Below are positions 1 to 9,735 of a DNA stretch of 64,000 bases, piece by piece. The notes under the pieces are model-generated. The model was not told the DNA's origin. It saw nothing but the letters and a program-made list of their open reading frames with translations, and ran no database searches. Source of the DNA: Meconema thalassinum (taxonomy: Eukaryota > Arthropoda > Insecta > Orthoptera > Tettigoniidae). Position numbers and translations under genes: made by a program. The stretch covers positions 155,241,890-155,305,889 of the forward strand of contig OX336397.1 of the NCBI GenBank assembly GCA_946902985.2, written 5' to 3'. Positions within the stretch are counted from its first letter, which is position 1. Every line of letters begins with the position of its first letter.

Positions 1-59
1 CTTTGATATTCCTTGTCCGGCGCAGATCATATTTAACTGGAACGTTTGTACAGTATTAT

Positions 60-500
60 TCACGATTTCAGTAAATCGAGTCGAAGAAAACGTGCCGTCC
101 ATGCGCCTTTTAAGCTTACGCTGGGTAAACCGTTAAACATATCTATATACTATGAGTGTAAGAATTGCTCAGCATGAAACGTTCTACAAAAAAAAAGTCC
201 GCGACGGCATACGAAATATCTCTATCTTCAATACATCGCCCACTATAAGTGTTTTTTAAGTTTTCATTTCTTCCAACAATCCCTATTCAGTGGAAATTTA
301 AATTACTAGGTTCGGAGCGAGTGAGCCTATAACCCCAGCTTCGGCCATCATTTAACTGTCGAGTCGTGTCGATTTAAGACTTCAGGGAAGAGTATAATGT
401 GTTTGGAGTTTCGCTGTTCACTTGGACTTTTCTGAATTGCGTCTGGGACCTGCCGTCCATGCGCCTTTTAAGCTTACGCTGCGTAAACCCTTAAAGATAC
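60..500 (+). repeat. Repeat S copy 1 (partial)
   Basis: This interspersed repeat matches sequence at 40137-40479 plus 42627-42790 and, inverted, at about 60107-60474. Shared blocks include the stretch around aagcttacgctgggtaaacc, the cagcatgaaa block, and the part reading cgagcctataaccccagc. No coding frame is visible. A 42-bp block near 91-135 recurs almost exactly at 451-492. Its class is unknown; the low-complexity, non-coding character fits a non-autonomous element. The left limit cannot be fixed because similarity fades near the window edge. Confidence 0.6.
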
Positions 501-578
501 CGGGCGAAAACAAAAAGTCACATAATACTAACAGACCTAACCCACATATTAGTAGACATTAATTACTAGCCTGAGTGT

Positions 579-725
579 AAAAGACTTGATGATGATCGCT
601 TCTCGATCGAAACTGGTCATTCAAGTGTACTTATTAATCTCGTGTATTTCTTGTTTCAGGCTTAGGGAACAACACCCATTACAATTGGATATAATGGTGT
701 TGACCAACTGAAAAGCATTACATTT
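579..725 (+). repeat. Repeat U copy (gatcgaaactggtca family)
   Basis: This short dispersed repeat begins with a gatgatgatcgc block, then gatcgaaactggtcattc, and ends with gttgaccaactgaaaagc. Related copies are at 22296-22415, 36774-36875 and 60768-60870. The terminal phrase alone occurs near 7618-7640 and 17880-17900. The constant end suggests the 3' end of a SINE or LINE, but the class is not established. Confidence 0.5.
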
Positions 726-1150
726 CACTTACTAATAATGGTGTAACTCTTCACGGAATATAGTGTTATTCCGATGTTCCTCCATTTTGAGTCATATGAC
801 CTAGTAGTTGTCCCTCAACGACGAGTGACCGTTGAATATCTTCTACAATAATATCTTTGCCAATGTTCCCTTTTAGTGATAACTTATCAGACTGTCACAA
901 CCCGCTCACTGTCGAAGTGCTGTTGCCAGACATGCACAGTTACAAGTTTACATGGGAACTCTAATCAAGTTCAATACACACCGTATTTGATTTAAGGCGG
1001 ACAATCTGAAGTTTTGTTGATCTAGCTCACGACGTGTTTGGCGACCACGGGAACCTACTTATTTGTGCCGGGCTCATTCCTTTCATCTTTCATCACGACC
1101 TCCCTAGGTCAACTCGTTCTCTATTCCAACACCGACGGCGAGGCCTAGAG
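726..1150. other. Unassigned sequence
   Basis: I see no coding frame, tRNA-like motif or family match in this stretch. Confidence 0.5.
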
Positions 1151-1210
1151 TGTTGGTTGGTTGGTTCCACTGTTTAGGGGCTGCGATAACGCGGTTGTAG
1201 AATCTGTGTG

Positions 1211-1243
<33 letters not shown>

Positions 1244-2034
1244 TCGTATGACCACGGGTGCTAGGTGCAGGCTTTGATATTTCACGCCCAGAGGACAGTT
1301 TGCATGACGAATTTTGTTGTTCCTTGGAGCGCTATGAAAGTCAAGGAGGGTAGATATATAAGCTCCTTGACAATATAGCGCATTCTAGTAGAGAAAGGAG
1401 AAACTTTTGTGTTGGCGGAATATCCAGTGATTAATTTTGCCATTATGAACACGGCCTACTGAATTCAAATGGGTTCTTTAACATGACTTGCGTGCCGTGA
1501 TTTTTGCAGCTTAAAAAAAACTTACCACGGCCAGGAGCGAACCTGCAAGTTTGGGGTTGGTAGTCCGCCACGATAACCACTCACCCACCGTGGCAAGCAT
1601 TTGTCTGATAACCAGTGTTAATATTGTGATGGTTGTATTAGTGTGTGTTATCTGTAATTCAGGAAAGAACTGCAGACGATCAATGTCAAGTAGTTCCTAC
1701 TTTTGCTACCAAATGCTACCGTCAACGAAACCTAGCCGTGAACTTGGCTACTAGATGACACCGCAACAGGCACCTGGCGGTGAACGTTGAAACTTAATAG
1801 AGCGTTAATCAAATCTAACCTACAAATTAGGTTCACACAATCGTACTTAGTGGAAGATTCTTTATCATGCCATAAATCTATGATATTACCCGCCCGCTTA
1901 ACTTCCTCTCCGAAGGAAGGCACACAGAGGGATTTTTAACGCTCTTAAAAAATCCGACGATTTCGGCCGGGTTTGAACCCGCGACCTTGGGCATAGAAGC
2001 TCAGCGTGCTACCAACTACGCCACCGAAGCCGCC
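1151..2034 (-). mobile_element. SINE-A, interrupted by SINE-B
   Basis: This is the most abundant element of the window. Read on the minus strand it starts with a tRNA-like head: an A-box-like tggcgtagttgg and a B-box-like gggttcaaaccc. A body of about 400 bp follows and it ends in an aaccaacc-type tail. This copy is split by a SINE-B at 1215-1600, flanked by similar tgtstgataa segments (1205-1214 and about 1602-1611). The promoter boxes mark it as RNA polymerase III derived. Small frames inside it recur in every copy and are not genes. Confidence 0.85.
1215..1600 (-). mobile_element. SINE-B nested in SINE-A
   Basis: On the minus strand this tRNA-derived SINE has an A-box-like tgggtgagtgg, a B-box-like ggttcgctcc, a 330-bp body and an (ATT)n tail, visible here as (AAT)n at 1211-1242. 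The flanking tgtstgataa duplication shows it entered an existing SINE-A. Other copies are at 11818, 14992, 37384, 38477 and 48760. Confidence 0.85.
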
Positions 2035-2428
2035 TGAAATTAGTTTTCTGGAGAAAGAAATATGAGGTATTAACGTGTTTCAGACTGTTTTATGACGGTT
2101 GCGCGCAAAAACAAAACATTTGTCTGTCTATGTACAATTTTGTACGCGCATATGGGGATGACATGAAAACAACAACAGTAATTCGGCCCCAGATGTACCT
2201 ATTGGCACACATGATGCTCTAAATCTTTCGCCAACATCGTATGAGGGACGTGAAGTGTGGCAACACTGTCTGGAGTATTTCCCGATGTATTTCCGTGTCC
2301 AGCAGACCACATAACCTTGTGAGAACTGCCCCAAGGTCATCACATGAATGCGCCGTGCAAGTAGGTTGTTCCTTCATTTTATTAAGGGGCTAGAGTGCAG
2401 CAGTGTGTAGGTTCTACAGTAACGAAAT
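2035..2428. other. Unassigned sequence
   Basis: A minus-strand open frame of 71 codons is present, but it has no recognisable motif. I see no repeat family match elsewhere in the window. Confidence 0.5.
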
Positions 2429-3130
2429 AAGGAAATCAAGGATCATGTAAGTATAAGAGATTCGTCACTTTTGGTTATAGAATTTCCGAGAGAGAACACC
2501 GCCTGAGGCTATGGATTGTACTGGCAAGTCTGGCAACATAAAAAATAAAAAGCCATATGAATGTAGCCTTTATTACGCGTAAATGAACAGTATGTTCTGC
2601 GATGAGTTATTGATTATTGATGAAAATAACACAAACATAACTGCGCCTTTCGCTAGGCGCTGAAATATACGTCCAGATAGGAAAATAATAAATTTTGATG
2701 TATATCAATGTTGGCAATAGATTTGTCACGAAAGACACAGTTATGCCGTTCTAGAGCTTAATTCACCTCTAGGCTAATTAAAAAAGCTCTCATACTCGAC
2801 AGAATTGTTGGGATATTCGATGAATATAAAGAAAACTGTCCAAATGCACACACTACATTGCCATAACCTCACTTTTTGCCTAGCATGCCCGCTGCCACCC
2901 AACCCTCCCCGTAGCCCTAAACCAAGGCTTATAAACTACAGAGGTTGCCTCAATTTTCACTAACCAATCAGCGCTCACAAGGCGGATGACGTCACAAGAT
3001 ACCAAACGCGCCATGTGGGGAACGTAACGAAACTGTCAACATCAGCTGTTGAGTACGCAAAGAACAGTTTATTCTCATGAAATTATTGGTAAATGGGTGA
3101 TAAAATAACTGAATGTAGCCTACTTACATT

Positions 3131-3830
3131 TTATGTTGTGATCTTCTTGAATTTCTTGGAAATTCGCCTAGACTCGGAAGCAGTATCGTGGGTGTTAGTG
3201 ACTTCCAATAACCACTTCTTATGCAAGATAGAATTGGAATGTTTCAATCTGATGAAGAAAATTGTTATCACAGCTGCCTCAACCCCACCAGACGGTACGT
3301 CAGGAACTTCTCTCGACACAAAATCTGTCGTTCTTCTTAGAACGTTCTTGCCTCGTTGAAATCCGTATTTTCCGTGAAATGTGACGAATTTTGCTGAAAT
3401 GTGTCGGAACTGGTTTAGCCAAGTTTCTGAGGGTTCGGTCATACCACCGTATGACAAGTGTTTAATCCAGGTTGGTAATGCATAATCGTGTTGAGTTTGC
3501 ATTCCATAGGTTAAGTTCCCATGTTGTGGAAATTTACCTTGGAACTTGTGGGCCACATAACCTGCAACATAGGCCTAAGCCTTGCCATCTTCCTCACTTT
3601 GTTCCATGATATTGGCAATGAAGGACTCAGGTTGCACATTGCTCCGTAAGGTTGGTTATGGAAGCACGTTACTTGATTCAGACACTATGCCAGCTTTGTT
3701 TAGTGCTTTAGCAACTACATATTCATCTGAATCTGGATCAGCAGTGTTTGTTTGCTTTTGAAAAACTCCTGGATTTTTTTCCTAAAATAATCATCCTCAG
3801 TCTGTAAATGCAGTCAAGGGGAGCCACCAT
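3131..3830 (-). pseudogene. P-element (THAP9-like) transposase, C-terminal part, broken
   Basis: The minus strand encodes a P-superfamily transposase C-terminus. An open frame at 3131-3556 contains AHKFQGKFPQHGNLTYG, WIKHLSYGGMTEPSE and a stretch ending FVSREVPDVPSGG. These match the layout of THAP9/P transposases as I recall it (AHK-region, W-I-x-x-LS-GG, VPDVP). Upstream (3560-3830) the frame continues in pieces separated by stops and frameshifts. P transposases normally exceed 700 residues with a THAP domain at the N-terminus. Only the C-terminal third is visible here, so this copy cannot encode an active enzyme. The family call is confident; exact borders are not. Confidence 0.8.
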
Positions 3831-4050
3831 GGGTTCGCAATTGTGAAAAGAGGTTTTCCAGTACACCTTGATTTAGCCTATGTGTGAGAATGTACTTGGT
3901 ATTATGCCTACGGGCCATATCTTGGAACAGAAGTCGAAGGAATTTTATTGAAAGGATGACTGCTTTCTGGAATATTTGCAAATAATTTTTACCAATACAA
4001 AGAGAATTACTCATGAAATTTTCCATCTTGTCCAAAAACAAAATACCATG
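3814..4050 (-). pseudogene. P-element transposase, central fragment
   Basis: This open frame on the minus strand contains FLRLLFQDMARRHNTKYIL followed by LNQGVLENLFSQLR. The LNQ-x-x-LENLFS motif is diagnostic of P/THAP9 transposases. The frame is cut at its N-terminal side by the hAT-like MITE starting at 4051. After removal of that MITE and one copy of its duplication, the reading frame is expected to resume at 4355. On the C-terminal side it runs into the fragmented part at 3560-3830. Confidence 0.8.
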
Positions 4051-4346
4051 CATGGGCGTATATAAGGGGGGGGGGGGGCTGAGGGGGCTCCAGATCCTCC
4101 CCGAAAAAAGCCAACTTGGGTACAACATAAAATGTATTTCACAGTAGTCTACTTTTAAGAAATAATTATCAATTTGTAAAAGAAAATGAGTGTTTACCTT
4201 TCTGCTTTATAAATTGACAAGTAGCCCATTTAGATATTTTCCATTCATACCCCATAGGCTATAATAGAAAATTCATTAAGTACTCACAATTGTCCACGAT
4301 AGTTAGCCCCCCCTCCCCTCTCGAAAAAAATGTATATATGCCCCTG
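4051..4346. mobile_element. hAT-like MITE (296 bp) nested in the P element
   Basis: The termini are CATGGGCGTATATA and, inverted, CAGGGGCATATATA. They are followed inwards by a G run at the left (from 4066) and a C-rich block at the right. A perfect 8-bp duplication, ataccatg, flanks it (4043-4050 and 4347-4354). The CAGGGGC-type ends and 8-bp duplication are the hAT signature. It has no coding capacity. Confidence 0.85.
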
Positions 4347-4506
4347 ATACCATGTACGAAATATGTCAAAAATATTAACAGCTTTAAAATCATCCTAGCA
4401 GGTCATCAAAACTTACGAGTAGGCCAGCTAGGCTCACTTACCATTTGGTTTTAGATTCCTTGGAAATCTTGGCTTTATATTAAGCAATTCGGCCCTGTAG
4501 TCTAAT

Positions 4507-4729
4507 AATAAATAATGTTATTGGTTTTACGTCCCTTTTAACTACCCTGGCTTTTAGAGACGCCGGAATTTTGCCCCGAAGGGGATTTTTAACGTGCCAG
4601 TAAATGTACTGACACGGCTCCCTCGCATTTGCGCACCCTCAAATGCCAGCTGACTGCGCCAGGTTTCGAACCTGCAACCTTGGGCTCAGCAAGCGAGAAC
4701 GTTACCCCTGAGCCACGCAGCCAGACAAT
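4507..4729 (-). mobile_element. SINE-C nested in the P element
   Basis: Read on the minus strand, a tRNA-like head (gcgtggctcaggggtaacg, B-box-like ggttcgaaacc) is followed by a body ending aaaaccaataacatt. A perfect 14-bp duplication, ccctgtagtctaat, flanks it (4493-4506 and 4730-4743). Other copies are at 17315, 38031, 43441 and 44421. Confidence 0.9.
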
Positions 4730-5571
4730 CCCTGTAGTCTAATTCGAAGTCTTCACTCTTAAAGCGCAGGGAACATATCCTACTTGTTTGAGGGTTGCAA
4801 TGATCTTTTCACTTACATGCAGCAATCCACTGATTGCTAAGGCATGCGTCTTTAGGCATCGTGAAAATCGACACGTCATTTCCAACTTTATAATAACTGT
4901 GACAAACTGCCACAGCACATCTTTGGCCTGGCATGATTATAAACAAAAGGGCTTAAAACACGCGTTTAAACCACTGCAATACATACAATATAAGTTGGCT
5001 TTCTTTGCATATCTCGCGCCTCGCGCGCTACGAGGAAACGTGTGACGTCACGTCCTTTCCCTTCCCTCCGCGATCCCCTCGCCTAAGAGCTCCATATTGA
5101 GGCAACCTCTGTAGTTTACTAGCCTTGGCCCTAAACCACAAATTTTATTGCAATGCAAAGGAGAATGGGTAAGAAAACAAACAAGAGATGCAATGCACAC
5201 ATTATTCTCTCTATATTTTTATTCGAGAGTAGTCCATATTGCCCACTAGTTTTACACATGGTCAACACCACGAAGATGAAAATTGCCGAATTGTTCTTAC
5301 TATCATTATAATTCTTACATCCCGGTGCTTGGCAATTTTTCCTCCCTTACAGGGGCACGATTGACTCTCAATTCAATTCAAATAAACAATCAAAATACTG
5401 AACAAATCAAAACAACAAACAACACCACGAGGAAAATCAATCAAAACAGACTATTCCCGCTTCCGCCAGTCGGTTTGATGTGAACGGAACCTTAGTGCTA
5501 AAATTAATTCTTCATTGGTTGGCAGAACAACCAGTACAGGCCCTATGAACTGTCATCCCCCTGAAGGAAAT

Positions 5572-6060
5572 ACCAGCGGACCCGTGCGAGAAATCTCTCT
5601 TGATCCCCAATAGGTTTATAATGAGAGACTTTAGGAGAAAGGTTGTTATGTTTTTATTTCAACCAAATGATTATAGAAGACTATTTACATTTCAGTTAAA
5701 ATTCCAAGTTCTACGTTCCCTAACCTAAGAAGGCAATCACAGAAAATTGGATATCATAACACTCGCCGGTTATTCGATATTTATGAAATTATACGATTTG
5801 AGTACTCATTCCTTTGATTTACTGTTTCTGAAATCCTGGAAAGACCTCAGAATGTTAAAATGACATGAAACAGGCGTCACAGCGGCCAAAATGTGAAGTG
5901 AAAAGCAATTATGGAGCGTATTTTCCTACAGCAACAGTATATGTAAATCGCACACTTCGTACATTTTTTCAAAAGTAATTTTTTAAAGAAATTCTGGTGA
6001 GGATCAGTCGTCGTTGTTTTTATAACATTTATTTACAGTTTTGTGTTCCCGTGTGTTATT
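5572..6060. other. Sequence between repeat R and the Mutator-like fragment
   Basis: This AT-rich sequence shows no family match. Part of it may be the 5' end of the Mutator-like element that follows, but I could not identify its terminal inverted repeats. Confidence 0.4.
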
Positions 6061-6687
6061 ATGGGTCGAATTAGGAAGTTTGGTAAAGGTAAATATTATC
6101 GCCGTGTTGCCAAAGGTGTGAAGGGCGATTTTGGATTGCATTCAACCGACTCAAAACATGACATTGGAAGAGCAAGATGTGCCTCAAAAAGGTAACTATT
6201 ATTTGGAAGCCGAGAGTAATGCCTGTTCCACTGTGAGTAATGCAAGTAGTTGTGATAGTTATGTAATTCTAAATATAGGTGTACTTTCTGCTTTGCTACA
6301 CTTATTTGCTAAATGTAAACACTGTGATGGTGTAGACTGTTTTGACCTAAAGGAAGATGAAAAAAGTAGAAGGGGCTTAGCCACAAGATTGGAAATACAA
6401 TGTATTGCATGTGGCAGCAATAAATTAACTATGACATCAAAATTAGTTGAGAAGAAATACGAGGTTAATTTGAGGTTTGTTTATGGCATGAAAAACTTGG
6501 CATTGTAAAAGGCAATGACATTGCATGTGCGCTTCGCAAGAGTGATATGCTGCGACTGAAGGAAGCTGAAAAGAGTGTCCAGGAGATGACCAAAGAAGCC
6601 AGGATAAAGAAGAGAGCTGAAAAGAAGAAGAAAGAAGATGAGGAAACCAAGAATGAAGAGAAGTATGGAGCTGGAAAATTCTAAAAG
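6061..6687 (+). pseudogene. Mutator-like (MULE) transposase, internally deleted
   Basis: The frame starting MGRIRKFGKGKYYRR resembles the short basic start of insect Mutator-like transposases. After a frameshift, 6131-6508 encodes a domain with a C-x2-C (CKHC), then C-x2-C (CIAC), then KKYEVNLRFVYGMK. This matches the N-terminal zinc-binding and EVN-R-VY region of Mutator-like transposases. A further frame change leads directly to the family's usual C-terminal tail: GNDIACALRKSD, a lysine-rich stretch, then EKYGAGKF before the stop at 6682-6684. The DDE catalytic core is missing. It is therefore an internal-deletion derivative, with start and end retained and the middle lost. Confidence 0.75.
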
Positions 6688-6689
6688 GC

Positions 6690-7270
6690 TGGTATGTGTC
6701 AAAAACGCATGTCTTTGTTTTTTTGTCTTTTACCGTAACTTATATTTTTTGACATTCAGGTACACTTTTCTCTGAAACTACTGAACTTATTGTCATGAAT
6801 TTTTTTATGGGTATGCATGGGGTCATTATAAACACAATAGGTGAAATATAACTGGATATTAACAGATATCAAGCCCTATAAAAAAATTAATATTACAAAA
6901 CATTTACCAAAATTTGGTACATCCAATATAATATTTTTTTAATTGGCCAAATAATAATCTAATGAATAAAATCTTTTACCTACTGTGTAAATCAAAGCCT
7001 ATACGACATATGTGGGCAGTTTAGTTGCTCTCTGGCTGCTACTTTCTGAGAAAAGTGTACCTAAAGAGATTAAAACATTCTCAAAAATTATTTTTCAGGT
7101 AAAATTTAAAATGTATTTTACATAAACTGGGCATTTGGATCTTTCCAAAATTCTTTCCTTGTGTTGAGGAGATATCACTAACTGCATGTGCAAAGTTTCA
7201 ATGCTTTGAAATTAATGGTATAGTAGTAAGATAGCCTCAAAATTTATTCAAATAGTGTGGTCAGTTTCAA
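6690..7270. other. AT-rich sequence downstream of the MULE fragment
   Basis: This is probably the non-coding 3' part of the Mutator-like element, since no other signal is visible. I could not find its terminal inverted repeat. Confidence 0.35.
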
Positions 7271-7274
7271 GGCG

Positions 7275-7480
7275 AACTCTACATGGTGTCCTTAAAGAAA
7301 GAGAAGGTAATACAACTGGAATCTCAATTAAATGCTCAACAATCTACTTTTTTTTTTTTTCAAGAAATTAGACAGAAACAAAGCAGCAACTGAGGCGTCT
7401 TTTCAGTTTTCCAAAATTATTGCTCGAAATAAGAAACCTTACGAATTAATCAAAGAGGCGTTTTTAGAAGCTGCAGATAC
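7275..7480 (+). pseudogene. hAT transposase fragment (ZBED5/GTF2IRD2-like)
   Basis: The plus strand reads KEKVIQLESQLNAQQSTF, a T-run-encoded phenylalanine stretch, then KAATEASFQFSKIIARNKKPY and LIKEAFLEAADTL. This matches the start of the hAT catalytic region in Charlie/ZBED5-type transposases, where A-T-x-x-S--x-IA--KKP---GE-IKE is typical. The expected acidic residues after KKPY are missing through a small deletion. About 65 codons survive and the rest of the transposase is absent. Confidence 0.65.
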
Positions 7481-7599
7481 CCTACTTTGTTGGGTAGCTC
7501 ACGGTAAGGTTTATGAGCTGTAAGGTGGCTCAGTCACCTAAAAGTTTGGCAACCACTGGAACAGTACATAAAAGCGTGTTAGTTTGTAGGGTATGTAAA

Positions 7600-7992
7600 T
7601 ACTTGTTTCCCACCTAATGTGTTGACCGACTGAAAAGCTTTCTTTATTAGAATTAGGCTACACTACAGTGAGGTGGCGGCCCATCCCACGAGGCGCGAGA
7701 GGAATGTAGGTTGTGACGTAACGCCAGTACTCAAGGTGAGTTCCGTTTCACAACCTGTTCAGACCTCACTTGACGTCATACAATAGCGTTTGTACGTACA
7801 CACACCAAGTGCATGGGGCTCATGGCCAAGCCTTCTTATAGCTTGCTATCTCCGTAAGGTCCGGGTTCGATTCCCAGCTCAACCATCCTACAAGTATAGA
7901 TTCCCACTATTAATGCAGGCAAATGCAGGGATAGTTTCTAACTTAAGGTGGTGGTTGTTTCATTTGAGGAGTTTGGACATCGCGGTCATGTA
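7600..7992 (+). repeat. Repeat U tail and SINE-H-like remnant
   Basis: Positions about 7618-7640 carry the gttgaccgactgaaaagc end of repeat U. From 7835 a B-box-like ggttcgattcc is followed by a body resembling SINE-H (tgcaggcaaatgcaggg, acttaaggtgg). A TGACGTCA octamer lies at 7771-7778. The elements are degraded and their limits are approximate. Confidence 0.4.
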
Positions 7993-8722
7993 CAAGGTGC
8001 GGCAGAAATAACTGACGAATTTCAAACGTAAATAACACAGCAACGCAACACGATATTCACAAATTTATTGCGCAGATGAAAAGAGCAGTGTTTGCCATTT
8101 CATCATATAGACATGCACACTAGGTTATGAAAATAATGTCATCCAAATGCCGACCGCCCTTTTTGATGCACTTCTGAAGCCTCTCCCTGAAGTTCCGCAT
8201 GACCCTCCTAGTCATGTCTAGTGGCATTGCCTCGATTTCCTCACGGATAGTAGCTTTCAGGTCGTGTAGTGTTCGTGGCTTACGTTGGAAGACCCGAGCC
8301 TTCAAGTATCCCCAGAGAAAGAAATCGCAAGGGGCGAGATCAGGGGAACGAGCTGGCCATGGAACGTCACCCCGTAAGGAAACATTTCTCGAGGACGCTC
8401 ATCGATGCCCTGGCTGTGTGTGCAGTGGCACCATCTTGTTGAAACCACACAGGAGGATTCCGTAAGTCACTGAGTGTTGGCTGCAGGCAGTTGCTTAACA
8501 GTTGTACGCAACGAGCAGATGTTATTGTCACAGTTTTATCCTCCTCTTCAAAAAAGTAAGGGCCTACAATTCCGAATACAGGTGTTAGATCTGCCGCTCC
8601 AATCTACGTGACAACAATGGCAAACACTGCTCTTTTAATCTCCGCAATAAATTTGTAAATATTGTGTTGCGTTGGTGTGTTATTTACGTTTGAAATTCGT
8701 CAGTTATTTCTGCCGCACCCTG
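7993..8722 (-). mobile_element. Tc1/mariner-superfamily element with ~110-bp inverted repeats
   Basis: The outermost bases are caaggtgcggcagaaataac at the left and, inverted, cagggtgcggcagaaataac at the right. Near-identity continues inwards for about 110 bp on each side. TA dinucleotides flank it (7991-7992 and 8723-8724), as expected for this superfamily. The 730-bp element keeps only the end of a transposase gene on the minus strand, so it is non-autonomous. Confidence 0.85.
8120..8340 (-). pseudogene. Transposase C-terminus, Tc1/mariner superfamily
   Basis: The minus-strand frame reads LKARVFQRKPRTLHDLKATI, then EIEAMPLDMTRRVMRNFRER, then a GGRHLDDIIF end. The pattern W-x-x-LK-x-x-V----P-T---L---I, followed by V--N---R and a GGHL-D-IF end, is the C-terminus of the Tc3-like transposases often annotated with DUF4817 in insects. 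The catalytic aspartates would lie upstream and are not preserved as a continuous frame. The fragment lies between the two inverted repeats. Confidence 0.7.
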
Positions 8723-8730
8723 TATATATA

Positions 8731-8990
8731 CAGGGTGATTCAGCTAAGAGAGCCACCTAAAATATCTAAGGAAACGTTTAAGATATCGTCATTCTGTTTT
8801 CAAATTCTTAAATCGTGTTAAGGGCTTGTACAACATGGTCCATTTTGCCCCAGCACATACGTCTTGACCGAGAAACCGGCAGCAACTTTGGTTTCTTAAA
8901 TAGAACTTTACTAATGTCACCATCTGGAACAACTAAGAATCAAGTGAAAAGTTCTGTGATGTGCTTATTTTGCAAATCCGACCAGTTGTT
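8731..8990. repeat. Possible terminus of another element (cagggtgattcagctaag)
   Basis: Directly after the TA duplication and a TATATA stretch comes cagggtgattcagctaag, a phrase I associate with ends of repetitive elements in insects. No matching inverted end is visible before the LINE-A tail begins near 8990. Low confidence. Confidence 0.25.
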
Positions 8991-9735
8991 TGAGTCTTCA
9001 GTCTTTTGACTGGTTTGATGCAGCTTTCCATACCTCCCTGTCCTGAGCTAATCGTTTCATCTCTACATAGTTATCACACCCTACATCCGAGGCAATCTGT
9101 TTTAACATATTCTAACCTTGGTCTACCCCTAAAGTTCTTGTCCTCGACCCTTCCTTCCATAACTAAGCTTGCTAATCCTGGGTATCTTAGTATGTGTCCT
9201 ACCAACCTATCTCTTATCTTCATTAGCAGTCGCCAGAAACATCTCTCCTCTCCCACTCGTCTTAATACCTCTCCGTTTGTCACCCTATCTACCCATCTGA
9301 TCTTCGTCATTCTCCTGTAACATCACATTTCAAACGACTCAATTTTCTTTTTTTCTGCTGCACCAATAGTCCAAGTTTCACTTCTATAGAGCGCCACGCT
9401 CCAGACGAAGGCTTTCAAAAATGGCGTGCTAATACTTAAATCTATACTCGATGTCAACAGATTCCTTTTTTGTAGGATTGCTTTCCTTGCCTGAGCCAAC
9501 CTACTTTTTATATCCTCCTTGCTTCGTCCATCACTGGTTATTGTGCTTACTAAGTAACAGAAGTCTCCTACTTCCTTCAGCTTTTCACCTGCCAATTTGA
9601 TGTCCATAGAGGTTTCTGACTTATTTCGGCTGCATTCCAGTATTTTTGTTTTTTGTTTTTCATTTATTCATTTTCATCATGAATTCTTTCCTCAAGACGG
9701 GGTCCATACCATTCAAATACTCTTTCAAATCCGAC
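8990..9735 (-). pseudogene. LINE-A, C-terminal part of the reverse-transcriptase ORF
   Basis: The minus strand encodes the end of an endonuclease/reverse-transcriptase polyprotein of a non-LTR retrotransposon. Successive blocks are MDIKLAGEKLKEVGDFCYL, KEDIKSRLAQARKAILQKR, LKAFVWSVALYRSETWTIG, IRWVDRVTNGEVLRRVGEER, WRLLMKIRDRLVGHIL and RGRPRLEYV. The frame breaks around 9310-9323. The 3' end (9000-9030, minus strand) reads catcaaaccagtcaaaag. The catalytic palm is absent, as in most 5'-truncated copies. Related pieces are at 17911, 29366, 39354, 50559 and 56497-58500. Confidence 0.85.

Larger units (their letters stand above)
2923..5127 (-). mobile_element. P-type DNA transposon (2.2 kb), nested in repeat R
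   Basis: The ends are inverted repeats: CAAGGCT at the left and AGCCTTG at the right, followed by a shared taaactacagaggttgcctc segment. They are flanked by a 9-nt direct repeat, gccctaaac (2914-2922 and 5128-5136), consistent with an 8-bp duplication plus one ambiguous base. Comparison with the other repeat R copies shows the empty site. The minus strand encodes broken P/THAP9-like transposase. A hAT-like MITE (4051-4346) and a SINE-C (4507-4729) are inserted inside it. A TGACGTCA octamer lies near each end. Confidence 0.85.
2437..5563 (+). mobile_element. Repeat R copy 1, hAT/P-like TIR element carrying a P element
   Basis: The element starts CAAGGATCATGTAA and ends GTCATCCCCCTG. It is flanked by a perfect 8-bp duplication, aaggaaat (2429-2436 and 5564-5571). 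Copies 2 and 3 (10312-11209 and 28165-29119) have the same ends and their own perfect 8-bp duplications. An 8-bp TSD is typical of hAT and P superfamilies. The R sequence is interrupted at 2923-5127 by a P-type transposon. Without that insert R is about 0.9 kb. It has no intact transposase, so it is presumably mobilised in trans. Confidence 0.85.

Noticed and set aside
1551..1923. Short frames around 1.5-1.9 kb as genes
   Set aside because: They fall within SINE-A and SINE-B sequence and recur with those repeats.
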